From contig OY992832.1 of the NCBI GenBank assembly GCA_963921425.1, positions 16,590,835 to 16,654,834 of the forward strand: a stretch of DNA of 64,000 bases, written 5' to 3'. Made by a program: the position numbers and the translations under genes. Origin of the DNA: Dryas octopetala (taxonomy: Eukaryota; Streptophyta; Magnoliopsida; Rosales; Rosaceae). Below, in pieces: positions 1 through 11,299 of the stretch (the stretch's first letter is position 1; each line of letters opens with the position of its first letter). The notes beneath the pieces were generated by a model. That model was not told where the DNA came from and ran no database searches. It saw only the letters and a program-made list of their open reading frames with translations.

Positions 1-2310
1 ATATAGAGTTTCTCAAATCGTGTCATAGGGCATATTAAGTCGTTACTTAAGGGATCCCAAGTCGTTTCTTGAGAATTTCAGTTCGTAACTCGAGACATTT
101 TAATTGTACCCTTGATGCATTTCAAATTGTACCAAGTGACATCCCAAATCATGTTTTGACACTTCCCAAGTCATACACTAGAATTTCTCAAGGCTTGCCT
201 TAAGGCATCTCAAGTCGTTCCTTGAAAATTTCAGTTCGTTGCTTGAGGCATTTTAAATGTTTATACCATTGATGCATTTCAAATTGTATCTAGTGACATC
301 CCAAGTCATGTCTTGTTACTTCCAAAATATAGAGTTTCTCAAGTCGTGTCATATATAAGGCATCTCAAGTCGTTGTTTAAGGGATCTCAAGTCGTTCTCT
401 GAGAATTTCAGTTTATAACTCGAGACATTTTAATTATTTATACCCTTTATGTATTTCAAATTGTATCAAGTGACATCTCAAATCATATTTTGACACTTTC
501 CAAGTCATACATTATAGTTTCTCAAGCCTTGCCTTAAGGTATCTTAAGTCGTTTCTTAAGGAATCCGTAGTCGTTCCTTGAGAATTTCAGTTCGTAACTC
601 GAGGTATTTTAACTGTTTATACCCAGATGCATTTCAAATTGTACTTAGTGACATCTCAAGTCATGTTTTGACGCTTCCAAAGTTATACCCTAGAAATTCT
701 CAAGTCGTTCTTCAGAGCATCCGAAGTTGTTTTTTGAGAATTTCAGTTCGTTGCTCGAGGCATTTTAATTGTTTATAGTTTTGATGCATTTCAAATTGTA
801 CCTAGTGACATCTAAAGTCATATTTTGATGTTTCCCAAGTCATATCCTAGAATTTCTCAAGTCGTGTCTTAAGGTATCTCAAGTCGTTTCTTAGGGCATC
901 TCAAGTCGTTTCTTAGGGCATCCCAAGTCGTTTTTTAAGAATTTCAGTTCATAGCTCGAGTCATTTTAATGATTTATACTTGATATATGCATTTCAAATT
1001 GTACCTAGTGACATCTCAAGTAATGTCTTGACACTTTCAAAGTCATACCTTAGAGTTTTCTATGTCGTGCCTTATGGAATATCAATTTGTTCCTTAAGGC
1101 ATCCCAAGTCGTTCATTGAAAATTTTAATTCGTAGCTCGAGAAATTTTAATCGTTTATACCATTGATGCATTTCAAATTGTACCTAGTAACATCCTAAGT
1201 GATGGTATGACGCTTCCAAAGTCATATCTTAGAGTTTCTCAAGTCGTTCCTTAGGGAATCTAAAGTCGTTCCTTAGGGCATCTGAAGTCGTTCCTTGAGA
1301 ATTTAAATTCATAGCTGGAGGAATTTTAAATTTTTATACTCTTGATGCATTTCATATTGTACCCAATGACATCTCATGTCATATTTTGACGCTTCCAAAG
1401 TCATACCCTAGAGTTTCTCAAGTCGTTCCTTAGGGCATCCCAAGTCGTTCCTTGAGAATCTCACTTCATAACTTGAGATAGTTTAAATGTTTATACTCTT
1501 GATGCATTCCAAATTGTACCTAGTGACATCCCAAATCATGTTTTGACGCTTCCGAAGTCATACCCTTGAATTTCTCAAGTTGTGCCTTAAGGCATGTTAA
1601 GTCGTTTCTTAGGTCATCACAAGTCCTTGTTTGAGGATTTTATTTTGTAGCTCGACATATTTTAATTGTTTATGCCCTTGATGCATTTCAAATTGTATCT
1701 AATGACATCCCAAGTTATGTTTTGACACTTCGCAAGTCATACCCTAGAGTTTCTCAAGTCGTGTCATAGGGCATCTCAAGTCATTCCTTAGAGCATCCCA
1801 AGTCGTTCTTTGAGAATTTCACTTTGTAGCTCCAGACATTTTAATTTTTTTATATCCTTGATGCATATTAAATTGTACCTAGTGACATCCCAAGTCATAT
1901 CTTTAAGCTTCCAAAGTAAAACCTAGAGTTTCTCAAGTCGTGCCTTAGGGTATCTTAAGTCGTTACTTAGGGCATCTAAAGTCGTTACTTGAGAATTTCA
2001 TTTTGTAAGTTGAGACATTTTAAATGTTTATACCCTTGTAGCATTCCAAATTGTACTTAATGACAATACAAGTCATGTTTTGACGCTTCCAAAGTTATAC
2101 CCTAGAGTTTCTCAAGTCGTGGCTTAGGGATCTCAAATTGTTTTTTAGGGTATCTCAAGTCATTCTATAGGGCATCTCAAGTTGTTCATTAAAAATTTCA
2201 GTTTGTAACTCGAGAAATTTTAATTGTTTATACCCCTGATCAATTTCAAATTGTACCTAGTGACATCTCAAGTCATGTCTTATCGCTTCCAAAATATAAA
2301 GTTTCTTATA
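1..2310. repeat. Nested tandem satellite, about 13 units of 157-211 bp
   Basis: The block is a tandem array that runs off the left edge of the window. A conserved core (gatgcatttcaaattgta) recurs near 114, 271, 451, 626, 783, 984, 1166, 1344, 1501, 1680, 1860, 2037 and 2248. Spacing between cores is mostly 157, about 179 or about 201 bp, because each unit carries two, three or four copies of a ~22-bp subrepeat beginning caagtcgttccttagg. The last subrepeat of each unit changes into a different ending (gagaatttcag). Units are diverged by point changes and small indels. No gene is visible; short open frames inside are accidental. Confidence 0.9.
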
Positions 2311-2753
2311 TTTTCAGGTTTAACATCTTAATTCACAGTCAAACAAACAGAGTGTCTACATTGTAAGATATTTCAAATGTTGGGTTTTAAATTAATTGAA
2401 AAAATTAAAACCATAGGGAGTAAGTTGTGAATTAAGGCAAACCTTGAAGGTGCGAAGTAAAATTTGTTTGTTTTTGTTTTTTTTTTTTGGGTCTACTTAC
2501 CCATGATTTGGATTGCAATATTTTGTACCAGCCCCAACAATTGTTACTCAAATTCTGCTGAAAGGTGTAAGAAAGGTTTCTAGGCCTAACTATTTTGTGT
2601 AGTTTTCTTTCTTTTGCTGGGCTCATCTAATACCAAAAAAAAAAAAATTATGGAGATACAAAGACAATGCAGATGCAAAGTAATGGATTAAATGAAATGT
2701 ACAAAAATAAATATGTGAAATGGGCCAAGCTATTTTTAGGGTTGCTGCATTAC
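2311..2753. other. Intergenic, no gene seen
   Basis: AT-rich sequence between the satellite and the solo LTR, with a poly-T run near 2475 and a poly-A run near 2634. No coding or RNA signature was recognised. Confidence 0.6.
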
Positions 2754-3402
2754 TGCCCTGTTTGTGGATAAATCCACATGGATTCAATGGCCAATCACAA
2801 ACCAACACGTGGCACACCAAGTCTCATTTTTGCTCTGACTTTTCAATGGTCAACTTGGTCAGACCCAGCCATCTGTGTCATCATCTCAACTTAGCAATGC
2901 CAACAACATGTACATCTGAGATCGGCTCTTACCTCCGGGTTACCCATGTCAGATCCGAACTGACATTGGGATCCATTAGGAATTCGAGAGATCATCTTTT
3001 TCGGACATCATCAGTTCGGCTCGGATCTGTAGATCATCTTTCTCTAATCACATCTCAACCATTAAACATTCTATTAGAACTTGGAACATTACTTCTAAAG
3101 TCTTCAGCTCGAATCGAATCGGCTCGGCCAGACGAGATCATGATTGTATAGCTCGGCTCGGCCAGACGAGATGACGATTGTACAACTCATCTTGGCTCAG
3201 CTCGGCTAGGGCCAAATCATCATTTTGTTGATCAAACTAGACAAGATGATCATTGTACATGAGACATTTACAAAGTCATATATTCAGCTCAGCTCGGATG
3301 TTCTAGTCCACCGCCTCAAAGATCTTACGTGACATCTTGACTAGTCAACGGTTGACCTAGTCAGCCACCCCAGTCGCCTTATCACTTTGGTTTGGTCAAC
3401 CA

Positions 3403-3651
3403 ATCATGATCGGACTTGCTTTGACAATCTTGTCACCACCGGATCACCTCGGTCATTGGTTCGGCTCGGCCCGGCCCAATGACCGATCATGATCAGACTT
3501 GCTTTGACAATCTTGTCACCATCGGATCACCTCGATCATTGGTTCGGCTCGGCCCGGCTCAATGACTGATCATGATCAGACTTGCTTTGATAATCTTGTC
3601 ATCACCGGATCATCTTGACCATTTGGTTCGGCTCGGCCTTTGCTGATCATC
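3403..3651. repeat. 83-bp tandem triplication inside the LTR
   Basis: Three head-to-tail copies begin at 3403, 3486 and 3569, each starting with atcatgatc followed by an acttgctttga stretch and ending in a ggttcggctcgg run. The third copy is shorter. It lies in the U3 part of the solo LTR, rich in tcggctcgg words. Confidence 0.88.
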
Positions 3652-4066
3652 CTCTCAAATTCTAGTCACAGCCGGTTTTTACTTGAAGGGATCACTACAC
3701 TATCTACCTGATCGGCTCGGCCGACTTGTCCATGTCTGATCCAATCACACATGGATTCCACATCTACACATGGGGACATATGTGTTTAGATCGATTCGGC
3801 CTCCCACCGTCATTCTAAGAAGATCATATTGGGATGAACCGCCATACTCAAGTGCAGCTGACATGACTTTCTGACAGATAAGACATCTCAGCTCACAACC
3901 ATGACTATGAGGGCATCCCACTTGTTCTTCCATACTTGCATTCAATGCAACATTGAATGCAAAGATAGGGGCAGCTATGCATGCTACTGTTCATGACCGA
4001 ATACGTGGCCTCTTCTCAGCCATTCATCCTCATGCATGTAACTTAACCTTCACCACTTCCTTTGTC

Positions 4067-4074
4067 TATATAAA
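4067..4074 (+). promoter_or_regulatory. TATA box of the solo LTR
   Basis: TATATAAA sits 388 bp before the LTR end, a normal U3/R position. It could drive read-through transcription toward the SWI3B gene 3 kb downstream; that is inference. Confidence 0.55.
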
Positions 4075-4467
4075 CCCAGTGATATGCACAAAGGAAAGGG
4101 TTCACAATTTGTTCACAAAAGCCCACACAAATACATACAACCAGCTGAGAATATCCCAGAAGATCTTGTATTGTTCTTCCATATTCTCTCAAGTTCATCA
4201 CTTGTTCTTCCTTGTTCTTACTCAAACACCTTCAAATACATTTCACTGACTTCATCATCAGAGCGTATTTGGCTGGTACCACACTGGTCCTTCTCTTTTG
4301 ATCTTGTGTTCGTGCAGGAAAATCTCATCAGCTTCAACCATCAATTCAAAAAATCTTGATCATCTCAAATCAACATCCAACTCATCATCCAACAAGGCTT
4401 CCAATCAGTCAAATCATCCACCTTAAGTTGTTGCATCCCTCTTACGAATTTTTGCATCAACATGCCC

Positions 4468-5266
4468 CAAATCACATTTTTTCTTAAAAAACTAAATCAT
4501 TGACTGTAATTCAGTTTTAACATAGGCTTCCAAGGAAAAGATTGGTTTGTCCATTCATTTCTTTAAAAACATTCATGTATTTTCTCATCACATTATTTAA
4601 TTCCAATTGCATAGCTACAATGCCAGTAGCTTGGTCGTGGACTAGCTACAATAGCTACTCTATCCACACTGTTTGCCGAATTGTTGTATGAGAAAGATTT
4701 CTACAATCAACAACAAATGTTATGCCAAAACAAAAATCATGCCAAACTATGAGTGATTATTTTGACATATATGAATGATGTGCAATAACATTCCAGTTGA
4801 CTAACAATATCGTTCTAGACGAACCTCAAGCAAAATTAGGTTCGAGCTGTTTAAATAAAATATAATATTGTAACACAATGGAATTGTGATTGCATTTCCT
4901 ACAGCAAAAGTTAAAATTAAGATCAAACCTTAGAAATTCTGAACTTCTTCCCACAACACAAGTAGTTATATTTACATTGGCTTCCCAAAAATAGTAAATA
5001 AATACTTTTTTCATGCTTTGTAATCTTATAAAATAATTTTTCTTCTATTTTAGTCAATACAATATCAAAAGGTAAAAACAAGATAACTGAAAGTATTTTT
5101 AGGGACTATTTGGGAGTATTTTTGAAGGAAGTGTTTTTGTTCAGTAGCGTTTTTATTGAAAGTGCTTTTGCTTAGTAGCTATTTTACTAGCTTTTGTTAG
5201 AAGCTAGCACACATATGTTTTTATTAAAAATTTTGAGGAAGCAAATGAATCACTTCTAAGTGTTTT
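4468..5266. other. Intergenic, AT-rich
   Basis: No gene seen. Stretch 5095-5265 (agtgtttttg/agtgcttttg words) looks like an old non-autonomous transposon, but I could not define its ends. Confidence 0.5.
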
Positions 5267-5338
5267 TATATCCTTAAAGCATATTAGTGGCCAAAAAAAA
5301 AAAATATATATATATATATATATCCTTAAAGCATATTA
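5267..5338 (+). mobile_element. Possible ultra-short retroposon: poly-A/(TA) tail inside 19-bp direct repeats
   Basis: The 19-bp sequence atatccttaaagcatatta occurs at 5268-5286 and identically at 5320-5338. Between them lie only 33 bp: gtggcc, twelve A, then a TA run. A long perfect duplication around a short A-tailed insert is the signature of target-primed reverse transcription, as for LINEs or SINEs. The element would be almost completely 5' truncated. Microsatellite growth plus a local duplication is the alternative. Confidence 0.5.
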
Positions 5339-5363
5339 ACTTTTTTTCGTCAAACACAAGCAT

Positions 5364-5809
5364 CCTAACTTTGGCTTAATATTCATTTTGCCTCCTCAAC
5401 TATGATCAGTGTGTCAAATTACCCCTCAAATTAAAATCTAGTAAATTAAGGCACCAAACTTTTAAAAATATGTCAATATTGCCCAATTTGCTAGGGTTTC
5501 ATCCAAATTTCCATCTCATTTCTCAAAATTTAGACATGAAAAGGAACAATATTTGGTCGAAATTAGGTGTAAATTGGGACAAATCAACAAGGCCCATGTA
5601 ATGCTCTGTACGTGAATTGTGCATTTTGGCCTCATGCAAAAGGCATGTGATATCTTTAGGACTAAATTTGGATGAAACCATAGGAATTTGACTACACTGA
5701 CCTATTTTAAAAAGTTTGATGGCTTAGTGTACCAAATTTTAAAATTCGGATGCAATTTGACGCACATGTCATAGTTGAGGGGTAAAATGATCATTAAACT
5801 TTTAACTTT
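5364..5809. mobile_element. MITE with long imperfect terminal inverted repeats (Mutator-like)
   Basis: The left arm from about 5373 (ggcttaatattcatt, then cctcaactatga) is mirrored by the reverse complement of the right arm ending near 5800 (tcatagttgagggg, then aaaatgatcattaa). Similarity continues inward for about 130 bp per arm. The flanks cctaacttt (5364-5372) and tttaacttt (5801-5809) agree at 7 of 9 positions, consistent with an old 9-bp target duplication. No transposase frame is present. Confidence 0.72.
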
Positions 5810-6211
5810 TGAAAGGCTTTAAAGCATTCAAAATTATTGTCGAAGTCTTTTATCCAAAAGCATCCCAATTAAGCGGGGTAAATCTTTCATGGAGCGTCAT
5901 CTCACAATGTGGTAAGGTCCAAAACACATAGGGCCCACCTCATTGTGAGAGGATGCCCTATTGAAGACTGTTCTTAAGCATTTGAGCAAGCCCTTACTCA
6001 AAATAAAAAGAAAATAACTCAAAAATATAAAGAGTAATTATGTTCTGCCTTTTTTTTTATTTTTCAAGTATGCCCTTAAATAAAATAAAATACTTCAATA
6101 TAAAAAAAAAATCCACCCTCCACTTTCAACCCAGGCAGCAACCATCCTCACAAGTCACAACCATCGTCGTTAGGCCTTCCAACCGCTGGTGAGTGGTGAC
6201 CTCTTTCTCTT

Positions 6212-6245
<34 letters not shown>

Positions 6246-6550
6246 TCCCCCTTTCTCTAACCCCGTCAACCTCCAGATTGAAGGTTGGTGACCCTCAATC
6301 TAGAAGTCGATTGGGTCCCTGGCCAGTCGGTTACCTATGGTGGTCTGTGAGGGAGGGGAGAAGAGAAAGAGGAAGGAAAGAGAGAGATAAGGAGAAAAAG
6401 AGAAGCGGATGAATAGAGAGAGAAAGAATGGAGAAGGAGAAAGAAAGAGAGAGACTGATGGCGGTGGGAGGGGCCATCGACAGTGGGCGAGGGTAAGGTA
6501 GGGTAGGGTAGGGTGGGTGGGTGGGTGGGTCGGTTAGATTTTGGTTTTGT
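5810..6550. other. Intergenic with polypyrimidine/polypurine tracts
   Basis: A CT microsatellite lies at about 6201-6246. A GA-rich stretch follows at 6350-6460 and a G-run tract at 6497-6532. Frames here, such as a Leu/Ser/Phe-rich one on the minus strand, only reflect base composition. Confidence 0.6.
6497..6532 (+). repeat. G-run tract, potential G-quadruplex
   Basis: Consecutive agggt then gggt words give at least seven GGG runs spaced by one or two bases on the + strand. Loop lengths suit a parallel G-quadruplex. It is about 650 bp upstream of the SWI3B start. Confidence 0.6.
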
Positions 6551-6998
6551 TAAGGTCATGTTTACTTACAAAGAATGAGAGTAGAATGAATATGAGTCAC
6601 TCTCATTTCATTTCAATCATGTGTTTACTTACATTGGAGAATCAAAAAGTAAGTGAGACTCACTTCAAAATCAGAAATTACTCCCCTATTTTTTAAGAAA
6701 TCTCACTCCATATGGAGGATTTGGTATTGATTCTCATTCCACCTGGAGTCAAAGCTTTATACCAAAATATATGACCCTCAAACTTTTTTTAAAACCTCAT
6801 CATACCCATTAATGGGTCTGAAATTGAACAATTTTTATTTTCTATTCCTATACAAACCAAACATGGGAACATAAATAAAAAGTTAATTCTTGATTATTTT
6901 TTCAATATTACTAAATACATGAATGAAAATCTTACATTTTCTTCCCCAGAGTATAGGAATTGACTACCTAAGAAATCAATTCCATGAATGTGACCTAA
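6551..6998. mobile_element. Tourist/PIF-Harbinger-like MITE (442 bp, TAA duplication)
   Basis: Flanking TAA triplets lie at 6551-6553 and 6996-6998. The element begins GGTCATGTTTACTT at 6554; the reverse complement of its right end (6995) begins GGTCACATTC. A 3-bp TWA duplication with GG-starting ends is typical of PIF/Harbinger MITEs. The inverted repeat is imperfect and no transposase is present. Confidence 0.65.
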
Positions 6999-7182
6999 GG
7001 GTATAATAGGTAGTTTCGAAAGAAAATTTGAATAGGGTGGTTAAGTAGTTTAGTTTAGAGTGTTCCGAATAGAAGCACTCAAAAATAAAACACAAGCCCA
7101 TCATCCACTTAAACTTTTGTTTCTGGTCGGATCGACTTAAGCCACTCAGATCTCAGAAATCAGAAGGCTAAACTAAAAGCCC

Positions 7183-8849
7183 ATGGCCATGGCAACCAAA
7201 TCAGTAGTCCAAGACCTCTCCTCCGACCCGCCACCCAACCTCCGACCCGATCCACCTCCAATCTTCGTCACCCCCGAGACTCCACCCGCCGCCACTCCAC
7301 GCCTTCCTCAACCCACTCCCAGCTCCGACACCACCGACACCGTCCACGTCCCCAGCTATTCCGGGTGGTTCTCGTGGGACCATATCCACCAACCCGAGAT
7401 CCGATTCCTCCCGGAGTTCTTCGACTCTCGCTCGCTCTCCAAAAACCCTAATCTCTACAAGTACTACCGCAACGGCATCGTCAAGCTCTACAGGGCCAAC
7501 CCTTCCCGGAAGCTCACCTTAACCGAAGCTCGCAAGACTCTGGTCGGCGACGTCGGCGCGATTCGGAGGGTTTTCGATTTCCTCGAGGCGTGGGGTTTGA
7601 TCAATTACTCTCAGTCTCCGCTCAGCAACAAGGTCCTTAAGTGGGAGGACAAGGACAGCAAGGCAGCAGCAGCCTCTCATGGCGGCGCTCAAGCAGCAGC
7701 CTCCCCAGTGGGTCCCAACAAGGACCCTTCTTCCGCTCCCAACAAGAAGAGGGTCTGCAATGGCTGCAAGTCTCTTTGCAGCATTGCCTGCTTTGTTTCC
7801 GAAAAGGTCTCTCTCTCATTTGATTTTGTCACCCACCTATGTGATATTGATACCCACATTTTCAAATGCATGAATAATGTTTTACTGAAACTGATGTTTT
7901 TTCATTCCCCGTTGTCTTGCTACCATAATCATTAGGAATTGAATTGATTAATTTGATTTTGTCACCCACATTTGCAATGCATAGATAACATTTTACTGCA
8001 ACTGCTGATGTTTTCAATCCTTGTTGGGACCAGTACGACATGACTCTTTGTGCAAGGTGCTATGTTCGTGGGAACTATCAGATTGGTGTGAGTTCTTCGG
8101 ATTTCAGGCGGGTTGAGGTCAATGAAGAGATGGGGAATGAGTGGGCAGACAAAGATACTCTGCATCTTTTAGAAGCTCTTATGCATTATGGTGAAGATTG
8201 GAGGAAGGTTGCACAACATGTTGGTAGGAGTGAGAAGGAATGTGTCGCTCATTTCCTAAAGCTTCCTTATGGTGACAAATCTGCTGATGATTTCGATTCT
8301 GGTGATTTCGATGCTGAAATTGGATTGGAGGGTAAAGGTACAACACCATCCCTAAGTAAAAGAATGCGTCTCTCACCTCTCACAGATGCGAGCAACCCAA
8401 TTATGGCGCAGGCTGCCTTTCTGTCGGCTCTGGCCGGTGTAGAGGTTGCAGAAGCTGCTGCTTGTGCCGCCGTAGCGACCCTGTGTGAGGCTGATTATGA
8501 AACAAGTAGAATGAGTCTTGGATCTCGGGATTTGAATGCAGGCCAGCACGAAACTGATGCTGCATTGAATGGAGACACAGAGACCAACAGAGATGCACTG
8601 GGAGGTGTTTTTGTGGATGCAAATTCACAGCTTGAGAAGGAGGGGCTGGATATGGAGAGAGCAGTTTCTGGGATTACAGAGGTACAGATGAAAGAGATTC
8701 AAGAGAAGATTGTTGGTTTTGAGGTTTTAGATTTGCAGATGGACAAAGAGTGGCAACAAGTAGAGCAAATGAAAAGCATGCTCTTTGTTGATCAGCTAAC
8801 ACTTTTATCTTGTAAAAGCTCTACAACAAAAATTGCAGAAGGAATGTAG
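7183..8849 (+). CDS. SWI3B: SWI/SNF complex subunit SWI3B
   Basis: Two coding exons, 7183-7806 and 8034-8849, with GT/AG ends and a phase-0 join (SEK|YDMTLC), give 479 residues; Arabidopsis SWI3B is about 470. In order: a Pro-rich N-terminus; a SWIRM domain at about 56-145 (GWFSWDHIH, then FLPEFF); a ZZ-type zinc finger at about 192-225 (CNGC, CARC) that spans the splice junction; a SANT/Myb domain at about 244-287 (EWADKDTLHLLEAL, then EDWRKVAQHVG); and a C-terminal helical segment rich in Glu, Gln and Met. SWI3 proteins are scaffold subunits of nuclear chromatin-remodelling complexes and dimerise. The first Met is followed by a second at codon 3, and either could be used. Without splicing, the first exon hits a stop 130 bp into the intron. 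Identification is from domain order and length. Confidence 0.93.
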
Positions 8850-11071
8850 GAGAAGAATGTAAAAGCGGATTGATTTTCCATAATTCATGTATGTTTTATA
8901 TTTATAAAGATGGACAACTACATTATATAGAAATATCTTACAAAATTTTATTCTTTTTTAAATTTGCATTACTCAATGAAGAACAACTTACATTATTATA
9001 GAAATACAGCCATAATCGAATATGATTAAGAAGATAGAAGTATAAAATTTATGTAGCTTGAATCTAGTTACTTCCGATTGGGATTTTATCAGCGTAATTG
9101 ATATGGCTTACGAGTAATTATAAGAATACGGAGGAAATTATGCAAAAGATTTAAGTGATCAATACTAAAACAGTCTTGATGAATTTGGCACCATAAACCT
9201 TGACTCTTGTCATCAAAGTTTCCTTTGTGTTCCATAATATGCAGATTGGCCAAGCCTCTCCAAAGGTTGAAATGGGGATGAAAAAATAAACCCTTTTGTG
9301 AGTGAGATCACAACTTGCTTTGACCACATTTTGTCTTGCTTGTGAGTTGTGGCTTAATTAATGTGCAAACTACCTTTATTTGCTGCAAATGTTTGAACGC
9401 AATGAGGGAGAATGTAATATAGGGCAGGTTTGTGCCTAGATTTGATATTGTGTTTTCCTATAGGTTGCTGTGAGTAATTTTTTTGGATTGTCACTTAACC
9501 ATGTTTATGGGGAAATTAAAGTTTATTTTTCTATATGCTGTTGTCCATATGCTTTGAAAGGATAGGTATGATATATTGTCTTGCAGCATAGTGCATATCA
9601 GTTTGAGGGATTAGTGAAGGAAATTTGTGCCAAAGAGGATTGAGATCTGTTAAGAGAGGTTTAGTGAAAAACGTTCCCCAAAAGTTTTTGGCCCTTGGTG
9701 AGCGTGATGCCAACTTATAGGCCAATTGTATGATTGTATGACCCACACAATGTTTATTGAAAGTTTGAAACCCTCCTCTTCATTTTAAATAAATAAAATT
9801 TGACATTGGAAATTTGGAATTGGAATTGGAATATGCATGGAAGCAACTGCACTACTAATGCTCATGGTGGATATGTGACAATGGACGGGTTGGTTACAGG
9901 CACACCGCACTTCTTGGATGTCATATAAAGATGTGGTATTTCAACACGATACATAAACACATTAAAAATTTTAGCATTTGAAAGTACAGAAATCTCACAA
10001 TTCAATAACTTATAATTATTATATTTATACATATTCGATTTTTTCGTGGTTATAAGAGAATTTTTCTTCGAAAGTATCTATGTACACATATATGTTGAAT
10101 TAATGTACATTAATTACAATGTCAAATCAAGTTTGGAATAAGATGTTGAGAGAAATTAAAAATATAGTTTCAGGTAATAATTTACAAAGTTGAAACATAG
10201 TTCTCTTGAGAAGCGCAAGGTAATGCGCATCATATTATGGATGTGAGGATGAGTGGCAAAGATGTTGCCCTTAATATCACCGGAGTTCTGTGCTAAACAA
10301 CTTCTTGGTTCTGTGCTAAACCCGTTCTTGTTCTTTTAGTTATGTTTTGTTGTCCCTAATAATTGTAATTTATATAATACAACAGAACGGTTTTTTAATT
10401 TTAAAATTTATCTCTGGATCCGAATGACTGAGATTATTTCAGCGTAAATTCAATAGTCAGTTTTCTATTTCTCAAATTTACTTTCCCGCCTATAAGAATT
10501 GGTTTGCCGTCTCTTTTTCCTTAATTAATTTCCTCTTAATTTCACATATTCAATTTTCTTTTTTTTGGTCTTTCATTTGGGTTGAATAATTAGGTTTATT
10601 TGTATTTGTGATTTGAGAATAGAAATAGGAAAAGACTATTAAACGGTTTACGCTTGCCAAAATATCGATGTTTGTGCAATAGAAAGAGCCGCTTTACACT
10701 CGCAGGAGCAAGTGTGGAGAGGCTAGTTATATATAATGTTGCTCGTGGGCTAGCTAGATGTTTGGCTAAAGCTTATGATAGTTCATTTTCTTCATCGGTC
10801 TGTTTGTTATCCAATAAAGTTCCATTTGAAGGAAAATTACAAGGGTATGAACAATTGGGGATCAAGGATAGCTAGACCCTTTACTTTGAAGTTTTAAATA
10901 TTTTACTTAAACCATTTTAAAGACGTGTTTAGTTAATTATGTTGTATTGTTCTAAAAAGTGGTGATGTGCTAATTAAGGGATTGTCTTCATTCTGCTTAA
11001 TTAATTGATATTAAGGTGTCTCACTAAAAAATTGGAGATCACATCTTAAAAGAAATCACTAGAAATTTGAT
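8850..11071. other. Intergenic, no gene recognised
   Basis: AT-rich DNA downstream of SWI3B. Two short frames (9531-9746 minus, 10654-10875 plus) match nothing I recognise and have no intact context. Confidence 0.5.
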
Positions 11072-11299
11072 TTTTTATTCGAGAAATTATTGTGTGTGAC
11101 CGTAACACCACATAAAATAATGACGTGGTATTATTAATTCACTCAAATTATAACACGTGCATAATAATTAATTTAAAACCCTAAAATTTAGGAAAAAAAT
11201 CTTAAAATCGTCCCCATGTTGTAATTTTAATGAATTGGTAACACTACGTCATTATGCCACGTGGTGTTGTGTCACATACAATAATTTTTCTTTTTATTC
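11072..11299. mobile_element. Mutator-like MITE (210 bp) with perfect 9-bp duplication
   Basis: The element spans 11081-11290. The left end GAGAAATTATTGTGTGTGAC is matched by the reverse complement of the right end, GAAAAATTATTGTATGTGAC. Inverted similarity continues for about 75 bp, leaving a short centre. A perfect 9-bp direct repeat tttttattc lies at 11072-11080 and 11291-11299. Long terminal inverted repeats plus a 9-bp duplication define Mutator-type non-autonomous elements. Confidence 0.85.

Larger units (their letters stand above)
2754..4467 (+). mobile_element. Solo LTR (1,704 bp) with 5-bp target-site duplication
   Basis: The LTR runs from 2759 (TGTT...) to 4462 (...AACA), with the expected TG/CA ends and a short terminal inverted repeat. 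It is flanked by a perfect direct repeat TGCCC at 2754-2758 and 4463-4467. No primer-binding site follows the right end and no internal domain is present, so it is a solo LTR left by recombination between two LTRs. A TATA box (TATATAAA) at 4067-4074 marks the U3/R promoter. The 3' part, with its cacactggtccttctc stretch and tgcatcaaca end, resembles Ty3/gypsy Tat-type LTRs as I remember them; that lineage call is inference. The open frame at 2720-3151 crosses the left boundary and is not a gene. Confidence 0.88.

Noticed and set aside
578-778. 66-codon frame inside the satellite
   Set aside because: It spans repeat units with no conservation of frame between copies.
2720-3151. 143-codon open frame
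   Set aside because: It crosses the left boundary of the solo LTR and has no recognisable domain.
6490-6535. Interstitial telomere repeat
   Set aside because: The unit is agggt/gggt, not the plant TTTAGGG heptamer.
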